From Bacteroidia bacterium (GTDB lineage: Bacteria > Bacteroidota > Bacteroidia > SXHM01), in the NCBI GenBank assembly GCA_022072225.1, contig JAJVIC010000007.1, forward strand, positions 1-64,000: a DNA stretch of 64,000 nt, in the 5' to 3' direction. Under the pieces are notes generated by a model. The model worked only from the letters and a program-made list of their open reading frames with translations. It was not told the DNA's origin and searched no databases. This document shows positions 41,556 to 50,497 of the stretch, piece after piece. Both the position numbers and the translations under genes were made by a program. Within the stretch, counting starts at the first letter, position 1, and each line of letters begins with the position of its first letter.

Positions 41556-42886
41556 TATTTTGCAACGAATGGATTAATTTCGGAAATAACAAACCTGAAC
41601 TTTCCGGTTTGGGTTGTATCTATGCTGTTTACAAATTCAAAATTTATGGCCATATCTGCTCCTAATTTTTTTCTTAATTCGTTGAGTAAATTTGATTTTT
41701 CGTTATCATTAAACTCGTCTGTGACAATCAATTTTACAGTTATTTCTCCTTGTTTTTTCTGAATAATCTGAAATTGTTCAATACCTTTAATTTTATTGCG
41801 AAGCAGGGTAAAAAAGTTGCCAGGCACACGGTTTCCGTTAGTTCCAACAATTAGGTCAAATGTGCGCCCTTCAACACTTTGAAGCATGGGTGTGTTTATG
41901 CCGCATTTGCACTTACGGTCAGATAGTATTCCAAGGTCGCCTATTTTATACCTTACAAAGGGAAAGACATAATTGTCTAAATCGGTAACAACAATTTCGC
42001 CCAACTCTCCGGGTTTGCAAGGGTTTCCGTTTTCGTCAACCACTTCCACTATTACATGGGAAGAGTGAATGTGTAGTCCGTTTTGTTCGATACATTCATG
42101 TGCAATACCACCAACTTCGCGACACCCATAGCGGTTCATTACTTTACAAGAGAACGCTCTTTGAATATTCGCCCGCTGATTTTGATACAATGTCTCGCCG
42201 CTGGTAATTATTGCTTGGGGGAAATGCGTAAGTTTTTTTTCTTTTTGGATATGGCTTGAAAAAAAATCTAAGGTTGAGGGATAGCCTACAATTAACATGG
42301 GGCGAAACCTGTTAATTATATCAATGTAGCTATCCATTTCATGAGTGGTCATGTGATAGGATGAAACAATTTTTGTATTAAATAACAAAGGAGAGTTAAT
42401 CAGTTTTTTGATAAACGATTCTTTAATATCGCGTTCTGCACCCCAAATAATTAAACGGGGTTCACCAAAATTCCACCCTGAGAATGTATCGCCATAGTCG
42501 GCACAGGCATGGCGAAAATAAAGCATTTCCTTATCCGTAAAATATTCTGTTTTTGCTCCAGTTGAACCGCTGGTAGAATCTTTTTTAAATCGTGATCTTT
42601 TTAGTTTCTCATTTTGCAACTGGCTAAATTTTTCCTTTATTATTCTTTTGTCAAGAAACGGATATGCTCTAAGACTGTCATAATTATTCAAATTAAGTGA
42701 TTTAAAATAGGGTATTTGATTCTTACAAACAGAAAGCAAGGATTTCTGCTTTTTGTCTATAACAAAGGTTTGATGACCTTGATTTTTTAATTTGAACAAT
42801 GCAGTTGCATACCTTCTATCTGCAAGGAAAAAAATGATTTTATTAATACATTGCAACATCTTTAAACGGTGATATTTATCTGACAT
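41555..42886 (-). CDS. CapK/PaaK-like adenylate-forming enzyme (443 aa)
   Basis: AMP-binding fold related to phenylacetate-CoA ligase; members within capsule loci are called CapK. Visible motifs: DSTSGSTGAKTEYFTD (~105-120, the phosphate loop), YPSTLDFF (~198), INRYGCREVGG-like MNRYGCREVGGIAHECI (~250), FPFVRYKIGDLGIL (~305-318) and a Cys pair in KCKCGINTPML. Context argues for acyl or amino-acid activation to decorate the polysaccharide rather than phenylacetate breakdown. The acyl substrate is unknown. Confidence 0.88.
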   Translation of the reverse strand: MSDKYHRLKMLQCINKIIFFLADRRYATALFKLKNQGHQTFVIDKKQKSLLSVCKNQIPYFKSLNLNNYDSLRAYPFLDKRIIKEKFSQLQNEKLKRSRFKKDSTSGSTGAKTEYFTDKEMLYFRHACADYGDTFSGWNFGEPRLIIWGAERDIKESFIKKLINSPLLFNTKIVSSYHMTTHEMDSYIDIINRFRPMLIVGYPSTLDFFSSHIQKEKKLTHFPQAIITSGETLYQNQRANIQRAFSCKVMNRYGCREVGGIAHECIEQNGLHIHSSHVIVEVVDENGNPCKPGELGEIVVTDLDNYVFPFVRYKIGDLGILSDRKCKCGINTPMLQSVEGRTFDLIVGTNGNRVPGNFFTLLRNKIKGIEQFQIIQKKQGEITVKLIVTDEFNDNEKSNLLNELRKKLGADMAINFEFVNSIDTTQTGKFRFVISEINPFVAK

Positions 42887-42900
42887 TTCTATATCCTGTA

Positions 42901-44283
42901 TTAAACATTAACGGGGTTTACCCAATTGGTTATTTGCTTATTCTGGATAGGTTTTTCCTGTGCAATTATTAAAAAAAGGAATACTATGAAGTAGTAGAAA
43001 ATACCCATGTCGCTTACAAAAAAAGTTAAAAACAAAAATGGCATCATAATGTAGTAAATATTTTTAGATGTTTTTATCTTTCTCCAAGCTATAATTATTT
43101 TGTAATAGTTGCGAACAAACATTAAAACAAAGAAAAGCCCGGCATTATAAAGAATTTGAATATACATATTATGTGCAGAATAAAAAACATCTCCCCACCC
43201 TATTTTCAGTTCGTTGTTTGTTCCAGCTAAAAAGGTTATAGGGTTTGAAAGAATAAAATCAAAATATAAAAGCCATTTTCCAATACGATTAGAATCGCTT
43301 TCTGTATTTAATTGGTCTGTTGCAAGAGCAAGCCTATCAATTAATAAACTCCATAGGGGAAATGAAATGACTGTAAACAAAACAAATATTGCAGATAACT
43401 GAAATTTTTTTTTGCTCTTTTTATCATTTGTAAAAAATAGAAAAATAATTACAACAAGAGAAAAGAATGCAGTTCTTGAGCCAGAAAGTGCAACCCCTAC
43501 AAGGCACAATCCTATTAAAATAAATACAGTGCTTTTTGAATAATTATTTATTTGATTAAGAAAAAAACCTATGCACAAAACAAAAAAAACTCCCATAGTA
43601 TTAGAATCTCCATCTGCAGTAACACCCACATATCTGCTAAAACTACTTTGATCAAATTCATACATCTGAGTGCCTACAGATTTTATTCCTAAAAGGGATA
43701 ATTGGGGGCTTATGAATGTGAATATAATCATGTTTGCAATGCCAAATATAATTGCCCTACTAACGGTTTTGTTCAGTTTAGGCAATGCCATCAATCGGCT
43801 TAACTGAAAAAGCGGAAAGTACATAATGATGTTATTTGCTGATTTATTAAATGCAATTATATAATCATATTCCTGAAGCCCCCAATAGGCATTTTTAAAA
43901 TAGGTATAAACATTATACAGAATGAATAAAAGAATCAAATTTCCAACTGTTTTAGATGCCAATTGAAAATTGTCATCTGGAATAAATTTTTTATCATTTT
44001 TATAGAGACCATATAAATAAGCGCCTGAAAATACTGCAACTATTTGCTTTAGGCCTAAAAAAGAAAAAAGAAAATGCTCCTTGTCAATTATCCCATTGGT
44101 TGGCAATAAAACAATGTAGAAGAAAATGAGATATTCAGGTTTTGCAGAAAAAACATAAAAAGATATGAGGAAAAAAATCAGGAGGAAAAAAATCTGTATT
44201 CTTAAAAAAGAAAAAAAAATTACACCCGTAAAAAAGAACAGGAAATAAATATAGTCAAGCTTTTTCAGAATAATTTTATCCAA
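42901..44283 (-). CDS. wzy: Wzy-type O-antigen/capsule polymerase (460 aa)
   Basis: Ten or more membrane helices and a large loop (~275-380) as in Wzy/O-antigen ligase proteins. The short conserved block GVALSGSRTAFFSLVVIIFL (~265-285) is typical of the Wzy_C/O-antigen ligase family, and WGDVFYSAHNMYIQILYNAG (~364-383) carries the conserved HN-x-Y of the periplasmic loop. It would polymerise the repeat units outside the inner membrane. Sequence similarity in this family is low, so the call leans on topology and context. Overlaps wzx by 8 bases. Confidence 0.85.
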   Translation of the reverse strand: MDKIILKKLDYIYFLFFFTGVIFFSFLRIQIFFLLIFFLISFYVFSAKPEYLIFFYIVLLPTNGIIDKEHFLFSFLGLKQIVAVFSGAYLYGLYKNDKKFIPDDNFQLASKTVGNLILLFILYNVYTYFKNAYWGLQEYDYIIAFNKSANNIIMYFPLFQLSRLMALPKLNKTVSRAIIFGIANMIIFTFISPQLSLLGIKSVGTQMYEFDQSSFSRYVGVTADGDSNTMGVFFVLCIGFFLNQINNYSKSTVFILIGLCLVGVALSGSRTAFFSLVVIIFLFFTNDKKSKKKFQLSAIFVLFTVISFPLWSLLIDRLALATDQLNTESDSNRIGKWLLYFDFILSNPITFLAGTNNELKIGWGDVFYSAHNMYIQILYNAGLFFVLMFVRNYYKIIIAWRKIKTSKNIYYIMMPFLFLTFFVSDMGIFYYFIVFLFLIIAQEKPIQNKQITNWVNPVNV

Positions 44284-45820
44284 TTTTCTTTTTTAATCTA
44301 TCAAGTTGATCTTTAAAAGGGGTCAACGAAAAATGATATTGGGCAAAGGCAACTAACGGGAAGTACACTGTAGATGAAGCTAGCAATGCTAAAAGAGGGC
44401 TATTAATTGTTTGGGAAATCAGAATAATAAAAACGACAGGAAAAAGGCTTATTAAAAAAATTCTCAGAAGTTCTTTAAGCGGGAAAAGATTGTACAGATT
44501 AACTTTCAGCAGATTCATTTCCAGAATACTTTGAAAAACTGAGGGGAGAATAGTTGCCAAAGCAGCAGTAATAATTGCACCTGTCATGTTTAGAGAAGCA
44601 ATGAGAGGGAAACCGGCAGCAACAGTTATAACAGCAGCCAATATGTTAGCATAAAAAATTTCTTTGGTTCTTTTTGCTGCACGCAAAATCAACCCATACG
44701 AAGTCATGGTAAAGAAGAAAACCAACAAATAGATACGATAGTATGGCGTAGCGCTTTCATATTTATCGGTAAACAACAAGGTTATAACCTGAGGTGCCAT
44801 AACAAAAAAATAAATTACTGCAGGAATAGCTATTGAAGATGTTGTAAAAACAAGTTTGCGATATAGCGCAAGTGCTTCAAAAGTTTCCTGGTTAGCCAAA
44901 TGTTGAGTAAGTTTTGGCACTGTTACATTATTAACAGATGAAAACAGATTTGCCAACAACGGAATGCTTAAAAAAGCTACACTGTAAACTGCATAATCTT
45001 CAGGATTAATAAATTGATTAACCATGATTTTATCAAATTTGTTGCTGGCCACAAAAGCAATATTTGCCAAAAAAAAGGGAAAACAATATTTTATTTGTTG
45101 TTTTATTGTGGAGAAATTCCATTCGGTATTTACAAACCCATAGTGCTTGTTAATATAATAAGTTATGAAGGCAAACTTGATAAGTGCATAGATAAAATAA
45201 CCTTTAATTGCCCCTGTAAAGCTATAATTGTCGTAAACTACTATGAGAACAATCCCTATAAAATATGCTACTTTTTCTAACGGGAAAAACAAAATGGTAG
45301 TCAGATTATTTTTTTCAAGAATAAAAATATTATCAGAAATAGAACTCACGAGAAAAACTGCAAGTGAAAAGAACAACCATACAGGCAATACATTCAAATC
45401 ATCGAATTTTAAGACTTCCAATAATTTATGCTTAAAAAACAATAATGCAGAACAACATAGTACACCGATTATCAGAAGCAGAAAATAGGTTTGCAGAACA
45501 AACTGTTTTCTGGTTTTTTCATCGTTGGCAGGATAAAAATAATAGAGACTAGAAACAAGGGTAAAACCTACAACAGGAACTATTGTGGTGATTAATAAAT
45601 TGAATTGTTGAAATACTCCAAAATCAGATTTTGGTATTAATCGAACTAAAACAAACGAGGCAGCAGAATAGATAGCAAAAGCCAAAATCTGGCTTATAAA
45701 AAGAACGGTTCCTTGTTTTCTGAGTGAATTTGATTGAGACAGGGACAAAATATATAAAATATCAGCTTCTGTTTTTCTTAAACAATCCAAATAATCCTTT
45801 ACGCTGAGTTTTTTTATCAT
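44276..45820 (-). CDS. wzx: Wzx-type flippase, polysaccharide biosynthesis (MOP) family (514 aa)
   Basis: About 12-14 membrane helices, with the family start NSLRKQGTVLFISQILAFAI. It moves the lipid-linked repeat unit across the inner membrane. The ATG at 45820 is chosen. A longer frame to 45892 would only add TVTVTATATV residues encoded by the out-of-frame side of the Tyr-Gly repeat in wzc, and is unlikely to be real. The gene overlaps the end of wzc by 59 bases, so coupled translation is expected. The true start could be even further in, near SLSQSNSLRK. Confidence 0.9.
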   Translation of the reverse strand: MIKKLSVKDYLDCLRKTEADILYILSLSQSNSLRKQGTVLFISQILAFAIYSAASFVLVRLIPKSDFGVFQQFNLLITTIVPVVGFTLVSSLYYFYPANDEKTRKQFVLQTYFLLLIIGVLCCSALLFFKHKLLEVLKFDDLNVLPVWLFFSLAVFLVSSISDNIFILEKNNLTTILFFPLEKVAYFIGIVLIVVYDNYSFTGAIKGYFIYALIKFAFITYYINKHYGFVNTEWNFSTIKQQIKYCFPFFLANIAFVASNKFDKIMVNQFINPEDYAVYSVAFLSIPLLANLFSSVNNVTVPKLTQHLANQETFEALALYRKLVFTTSSIAIPAVIYFFVMAPQVITLLFTDKYESATPYYRIYLLVFFFTMTSYGLILRAAKRTKEIFYANILAAVITVAAGFPLIASLNMTGAIITAALATILPSVFQSILEMNLLKVNLYNLFPLKELLRIFLISLFPVVFIILISQTINSPLLALLASSTVYFPLVAFAQYHFSLTPFKDQLDRLKKKIG

Positions 45821-48170
45821 CAGAATAATAGCCGTAACCGTAACCGTAACCGTAGCCGTAGCCGTAACCGTAACCGTAGCCGTAAGTCCCATGTTTTTTA
45901 TCTATACCATTAAATATTAATGATAGTTTTTTCATTTTTTTATTGCGATAAAGTTCACCTATAGCTGTAAGATACGCTTTGGGTGTTCGGCTCTGACGAA
46001 TAATATAAAGACAAGCATCAACATGGTTAGAAATGATAAGGCTGTCAGTAACAAGTCCAATGGGTGGAGTATCAATAATAACCATGTCGAACCGCTGTTT
46101 TAAGTCTGAAACCAATTGCTTTAATTTTTCGGACATAAGCAGCTCTGCAGGGTTGGGCGGTATGGGGCCAGAAGAAATAATGTATAAATTTTCATTTACT
46201 CCTGATGGACTAATAATTTCATCTATAGTAGCCATACCTATTAGATAATTACTTATTCCTATCGGATTTTTATTTTCGAAACTACGGGTTAATTTTGGCT
46301 TTCTCAGATCCATTTCCAAAACAACTGTTTTTTTAGAAGAGATAGCAAATGTCATGGCAAGGTTTAACGAAACAAACGTTTTTCCTTCTCCGCTTATGGA
46401 AGATGTAACCAGCATTGTTTTTTCATTAACTCCAATATCCATAAACTGAAGATTGGTTCGAATAGAACGGAACTCTTCAGAAATTGATGACCTTGCTTTG
46501 GTGTGTACAACAATGCTTGAATCGGAATCGAGACTTTGACCTATTATACCAACAATTGGAGCTTTGGCTATTTTTTCAATTATTGTTTTTGAGATAACCT
46601 TATCATTCAATAAATCGGCAATATACAGCGTTCCTGCCGGAATAATAATACCTAAAATTAGCCCAATGAGATAGGTTTGATATTGAACTGGTTTCACTGG
46701 TTTTAAATTATAATATGCAGGTTCAATAATTCTATTATCTGAAACAGTAGATGCCAGTGCTATTGCCGATTCTTCTTGCTTTTGAAGTAAATATAGATAG
46801 AGGTTTTCTTTAATAGTTTTTTGGCGTTCAATCCCAAGTAAATCACGTTCTATTGTAGGTATTTTTTGAATGTTTTTTTCAAATTCGGTGAGTTTATTTT
46901 TTAAAATTTGACTACGTAAGTTCAAAGATTCAGATATACTGGAAATGCTCTCTGTTATATTTGTTTTTGCTGTTTGTATTTGCCCCTTTAAGATGACATT
47001 AAGAGGGTTTCCCTCTTTTATGGTATTTTCATACTTTATTTTCAGCGCTTCAAGATTGTAAAGGTCGCCTACCAGTCTTTCGATGCTTCTGTCAACTGGG
47101 GAAGTAAAAATTGGTGATTTGAATTTATTGTCATTTAGTCCTGCTTTAATTTCATCAACATAGGCTAATTCCATGTTGATTTTTGAAAGTTCATAATCAT
47201 ACTCCTGAACTCCCTTTAAAAAATATTTTGCCTCCTCACTGATATCGGCTATGCCTCTTGATTTTTTATATTGCTCAACTTCTGTTTCTATGCCAACTAA
47301 ATCGCTGTTTACAAATTTCAAACGCTCTTTGATAAACTCAAGAGTGTTGGCTGCCATTTCACTTTTTTGCTCTATTCCATTTTGGATGTAAACATTTGTT
47401 ATTTCATTTAAAAAATCTCTACCTTTTTCAGGAACAGTAGTTTTTATCGATAATTCAACTACGGTTGCCATTTTGTTCACTGTATTTACCTTTAAAGCAG
47501 CATAAAATTCATCAATAAGTTTTTCTTTTTCATTAAAAACAATGATGAAATTTCTATCCTTATATTCAGACGATAAAAAGACGTTTTGGTCAAATTTGGT
47601 ATTCGGAATAAGTGAAAACGAACCGAATGGAGTCTTTATAGTTTCATTATAGACTGCATTGATTATATTTTCGTTATAACCTATTTTTATTTTTCCAGAA
47701 GACTCAAATTGTATATTAAATTCTTCTCTATAGGCTTTTTTTGAAAGGGTATCATATACAACTCTGAATGGAATATTTTCTCTGTACATTTCAGATGTTA
47801 TCAAGTCACCAACCAAAAAATAACTTACGCCAAAATTTAATCCATCAAGCGCTTTTGAAATTACAGGACGCGAATGAATGATTTCCATTTCATTCTCTAC
47901 AATACCCGCATCTTTGAATATATTTAACTCCTTTAGTATTTCTGCTCCTGAGGGAGTTTTTTTTTCGTCTTGAACCAATACTTTGCTTTTTACAAAATAT
48001 ACTTTCTCTGAGTAGCGATTATATAAATACGAGCAGAAAAGGGAAAAAGCAATTACAGTAACAAAAACATACCAATATCGAACATAGCGCCAAAAGATTT
48101 CACGGATATTAATATCTTCTTCCTCCTGATAATTATTTATATTAACTTCGCTTATGGATTCGCGCATCAT
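45762..48170 (-). CDS. wzc: Wzc-type tyrosine autokinase and chain-length regulator (802 aa)
   Basis: Wzz-type N-terminal part with a membrane helix at ~33-52 (YWYVFVTVIAFSLFCSYLYN), a long periplasmic coiled-coil region (~265-480) and a second helix at ~510-530. The cytoplasmic BY-kinase domain has Walker A TSSISGEGKTF (~590-600), Walker A' VVLEMDLRKPK (~611) and Walker B MVIIDTPPIG (~694). The Tyr-rich tail, where autophosphorylation happens, is nine Tyr-Gly units and a final Tyr-Tyr (~762-782), encoded by a 6-bp tandem repeat. It controls export and chain length with Wza; no separate Wzb phosphatase gene is seen in the window. Confidence 0.95.
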   Translation of the reverse strand: MMRESISEVNINNYQEEEDINIREIFWRYVRYWYVFVTVIAFSLFCSYLYNRYSEKVYFVKSKVLVQDEKKTPSGAEILKELNIFKDAGIVENEMEIIHSRPVISKALDGLNFGVSYFLVGDLITSEMYRENIPFRVVYDTLSKKAYREEFNIQFESSGKIKIGYNENIINAVYNETIKTPFGSFSLIPNTKFDQNVFLSSEYKDRNFIIVFNEKEKLIDEFYAALKVNTVNKMATVVELSIKTTVPEKGRDFLNEITNVYIQNGIEQKSEMAANTLEFIKERLKFVNSDLVGIETEVEQYKKSRGIADISEEAKYFLKGVQEYDYELSKINMELAYVDEIKAGLNDNKFKSPIFTSPVDRSIERLVGDLYNLEALKIKYENTIKEGNPLNVILKGQIQTAKTNITESISSISESLNLRSQILKNKLTEFEKNIQKIPTIERDLLGIERQKTIKENLYLYLLQKQEESAIALASTVSDNRIIEPAYYNLKPVKPVQYQTYLIGLILGIIIPAGTLYIADLLNDKVISKTIIEKIAKAPIVGIIGQSLDSDSSIVVHTKARSSISEEFRSIRTNLQFMDIGVNEKTMLVTSSISGEGKTFVSLNLAMTFAISSKKTVVLEMDLRKPKLTRSFENKNPIGISNYLIGMATIDEIISPSGVNENLYIISSGPIPPNPAELLMSEKLKQLVSDLKQRFDMVIIDTPPIGLVTDSLIISNHVDACLYIIRQSRTPKAYLTAIGELYRNKKMKKLSLIFNGIDKKHGTYGYGYGYGYGYGYGYGYGYYSDDKKTQRKGLFGLFKKNRS
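45831..45884 (-). repeat. 6-bp tandem repeat (TACGGY) x9 encoding the Tyr-Gly tail of Wzc
   Basis: Nine contiguous hexamers, TACGGC or TACGGT, on the coding strand. Changes in number keep the frame and alter the count of phosphorylatable tyrosines. Confidence 0.95.
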
Positions 48171-48958
48171 CTCAGGTATAAAAACAATAAGGTTAAGACG
48201 TTTATACCACTTATCACAATAGGTAAAATTCTATAGATATTGTCTGCATTTGCTGCTTTTCCTCCGTTAGGATTAACATAAATCACATCATTGGGTTGTA
48301 AGTACATCAATGGTGAGTTTAAAATATCTTTCGAGGTAAGGTCAATGTAATAGATTTGATTTTTCCCGTTTTCTTCGCGGATTAGTTTCACTTCTCTTCT
48401 TTCGCCAAAAACCGTTAAATCACCAGCTAGTCCCAATGCTTCCATTAAAGTTATTCTTTCGTTCGGAACGGGGTAAACACCCGGGCGGGCAACGTCACCA
48501 AGAATGGTGATTTTAAAATTTGAAAAACGAACACTAACAGTAGGTGACTGCAAATATTTTTGAAGTTGTTCTGTAAGTTGTTTTCTTATTTGAGAGGGGG
48601 TAAGTCCGTCAACCTTTACGTTACCCAACATTGGAACTTGTACATTACCCTCATTATCAACCAAAAAGCCTGGGGTTGATTGTGTAAGGGTTTTTTCCGG
48701 TGCTGAAATACTTTGATTTATAAACGGATAATTAATCAATTGATTGGTTTCCGGACTCAAACTCATCACTGTAATATTCAATATATCTCCCGGCTTGATT
48801 GTCGGTTCATACAGCGCAGTTCTTAATCCTGAATTCGTAACAACCTTTGCTGTATCTGAACCCGGACTATCCTGAAAATAGGTTATTTGCTTTCGTGTAA
48901 TACACGATGTGAAAAACATCACGAAAAGTAATAGCCAAAGTCTATTATTCAATTTCAT
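48167..48958 (-). CDS. wza: Wza-type outer-membrane polysaccharide export protein (263 aa)
   Basis: Lipoprotein signal at the start (LLLFVMFFTSC, Cys ~19). The Poly_export domain (~50-150) begins YEPTIKPGDILNITVMSL and continues VDNEGNVQVPMLGNVKVDGL. One SLBB-like segment follows (ITILGDVARPGVYPV, ~150-165). The C-terminal helix (RILPIVISGINVLTLLFLYL) would form the membrane-crossing barrel or helix. Shorter than E. coli Wza (379), as is usual in Bacteroidota. First gene of the locus, overlapping wzc by 4 bases. Confidence 0.95.
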   Translation of the reverse strand: MKLNNRLWLLLFVMFFTSCITRKQITYFQDSPGSDTAKVVTNSGLRTALYEPTIKPGDILNITVMSLSPETNQLINYPFINQSISAPEKTLTQSTPGFLVDNEGNVQVPMLGNVKVDGLTPSQIRKQLTEQLQKYLQSPTVSVRFSNFKITILGDVARPGVYPVPNERITLMEALGLAGDLTVFGERREVKLIREENGKNQIYYIDLTSKDILNSPLMYLQPNDVIYVNPNGGKAANADNIYRILPIVISGINVLTLLFLYLR

Positions 48959-48989
48959 TATTTGCTAAGGGCCTTTTTTAAAAGCCGCG

Positions 48990-48997
48990 CAAAGGTA
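48990..48997 (-). promoter_or_regulatory. -7 box for the exopolysaccharide operon
   Basis: TACCTTTG on the minus strand matches TAnnTTTG and lies 31 bases before the wza ATG. This is the only good box before the long row of overlapping genes wza to hisH. No clear -33 TTTG. Confidence 0.5.
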
Positions 48998-49053
48998 AAA
49001 AAGTTATTTAATGTAGTTTTTATCTAAGAAGGAAAGGAAGCAACCATTATTCT

Positions 49054-49061
49054 TACTTTTG
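49054..49061 (+). promoter_or_regulatory. -7 box immediately before yicC
   Basis: TACTTTTG matches TAnnTTTG. The ATG at 49067 is only 6 bases past the box, so the transcript would start at or very near the start codon (a leaderless mRNA). Confidence 0.5.
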
Positions 49062-49066
49062 CCTTC

Positions 49067-49936
49067 ATGATAAAATCAATGACCGGCTTTGGCAAAGCAA
49101 CCAAAGAAATCGCAGGCAAAAAAATCACCATTGAAATCCGCAGCATCAATAGCAAACAGTTCGATTTGAATTTGCGGATGCCTTCTTCTTACCGAGAAAA
49201 GGAAAGCGATATCCGTAAAGAAATTTTGTCAACGCTGGAGCGCGGAAAAATTGATTTCCTGCTTTTTACGGAAGCTGCTGCTGCACTGAAAAAAGTTTCG
49301 CTGGATAAGGAAGTTGCAAAAGCATATTACCATGAAATTAAATCGCTTTCAGATGAATTAAATCTTGATCAGAAAGATATTCTTACTGCACTGCTTAAAT
49401 TACCCGATGTGATTTCAGCCGAGCGTGAAGAGCCGGATGAAAATGAATGGGAAGTGGTAAAGTCAGCATTTACAGAAGCTCTTACAGCAGCGAATAATTT
49501 CAGGGTTGCCGAAGGAAAAGAGCTGGAAAAAGATTTCAAAATGCGTATCGGGACAATTACTGATTTGCTTGAAAAAATAAAAGAATTTGAAAGCGAACGT
49601 ATAGAAACCATCAAAACACGGATTTCGGGTAACCTTGCCGAAGTAATTCCAACCGACAAAACCGACAAAAACCGTTTTGAACAAGAACTTATTTATTACC
49701 TCGAAAAAATTGACATCACAGAAGAAAAGCTGCGCCTGAAAACACATTGTGATTATTTTATCACCACGATGAAAGAAAATTCAGCTGGACGTAAACTTGG
49801 ATTTATTACTCAGGAAATAGGACGTGAAATAAACACCATTGGCTCAAAAGCCAATCATGCCGAAATACAGCACTTGGTGGTGCAGATGAAAGATGAATTG
49901 GAGAAAATAAAGGAACAACTCCTGAATATACTTTAA
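49067..49936 (+). CDS. yicC: YicC family protein
   Basis: Full-length YicC (289 aa): the N-terminal YicC_N domain starts MIKSMTGFGKATKEI and has the conserved SINSKQFDLNLRMP; the C-terminal DUF1732 ends NTIGSKANHAEIQHLVVQMK, then DELEKIKEQLLNIL. YicC proteins are RNA-binding endoribonucleases or modulators of RNA decay. Cytoplasmic. It is divergent from the exopolysaccharide operon and is followed by the suf promoter, so it is probably monocistronic here; gmk, often next to yicC, is not present. Confidence 0.95.
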   Translation: MIKSMTGFGKATKEIAGKKITIEIRSINSKQFDLNLRMPSSYREKESDIRKEILSTLERGKIDFLLFTEAAAALKKVSLDKEVAKAYYHEIKSLSDELNLDQKDILTALLKLPDVISAEREEPDENEWEVVKSAFTEALTAANNFRVAEGKELEKDFKMRIGTITDLLEKIKEFESERIETIKTRISGNLAEVIPTDKTDKNRFEQELIYYLEKIDITEEKLRLKTHCDYFITTMKENSAGRKLGFITQEIGREINTIGSKANHAEIQHLVVQMKDELEKIKEQLLNIL

Positions 49937-49962
49937 TAATTATTCTTTTCCTCAACATTTAT

Positions 49963-49993
49963 TTTGCCCAATACCGTAAATACGGTATATTTG
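49963..49993 (+). promoter_or_regulatory. suf promoter with overlapping 18-bp palindromic operator
   Basis: TTTG (49963-49966), 19 bases, TATATTTG (49986-49993): an exact match to the Bacteroidota promoter pattern. The palindrome ATACCGTA-AA-TACGGTAT (49971-49988) fills the spacer and overlaps the -7 box, so a bound protein would block transcription. Leader of ~60 bases to the first suf gene. The regulator is unknown; an Fe-S or iron sensor is expected from the context. Confidence 0.7.
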
Positions 49994-50060
49994 TGCGGAA
50001 AATTCTTATTTAGAACAATTCTAATCAAGCTTTGTTTAATGAGTAAATAATTATAAATCA

Positions 50061-50387
50061 ATGATTACCGTTTCAGAAAATGCAAAAAATAAGGCCGTTA
50101 GCCTGATGCGCGAAGACAATAAACCCGAAGGCTCATTTATCCGTGTTGGAGTGGAAGGCGGGGGGTGTTCGGGGCTTTCTTACAAATTGGAATTTGACAA
50201 CCAGTTAAAAGAAGGCGACCAGGTTTTTGAAGATAAAGGCATTAAAATAGTGGTGGATAAAAAAAGCTTTCTTTACCTCGTTGGCACCGAGCTCGACTAC
50301 TCGGGCGGGCTTAACGGCAAAGGTTTTGTCTTCAATAACCCCAATGCATCGCGCACCTGTGGCTGTGGTGAAAGTTTTGCAGTATAA
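50061..50387 (+). CDS. sufA: A-type Fe-S carrier (HesB/IscA/SufA family, 108 aa)
   Basis: Carries Fe or a new Fe-S cluster from the SUF scaffold to target proteins. The three conserved Cys are present: GGGCSGLSYKLEF (~33-45) and the C-terminal TCGCGESF (~99-106). Length is normal (107-120). First gene of the operon behind a strong promoter. The family name is sure; whether it is the orthologue of SufA or of ErpA/IscA cannot be told from sequence alone. Confidence 0.92.
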   Translation: MITVSENAKNKAVSLMREDNKPEGSFIRVGVEGGGCSGLSYKLEFDNQLKEGDQVFEDKGIKIVVDKKSFLYLVGTELDYSGGLNGKGFVFNNPNASRTCGCGESFAV

Positions 50388-50497
50388 CCACCCATCCCGG
50401 CCTTCCCAAAGGGAAGGAGAAAGAAAATGAAAACACAGAATTACTAAAACGAAACGCAAACAAAACCTCTCCCCTTTGGGGAGATTAGAGAGGGGTG
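50386..50497. repeat. MITE-like spacer element, copy 1 (upstream of sufB)
   Basis: Contains the palindrome CCTTCCCAAAGGGAAGG near the left end, and CTCTCCCCTTTGGGGAGA (50467-50484), then TTAGAGAGGGGTG at the right end. The ends CACCC-TCCC and GAGGGGTG are inverted. The right end matches 56622-56655 in 33 of 34 bases and ends at the sufB start codon. Confidence 0.75.

Noticed and set aside
41555-42886. Phenylacetate-CoA ligase for aromatic breakdown
   Set aside because: No paa genes nearby; the surrounding polysaccharide genes favour a CapK-like role.
45820-45892. Extended N-terminus of the Wzx flippase (24 residues of Thr/Val/Ala)
   Set aside because: It is only the other reading frame of the TACGGY hexamers in wzc; the flippase family does not have such an extension.
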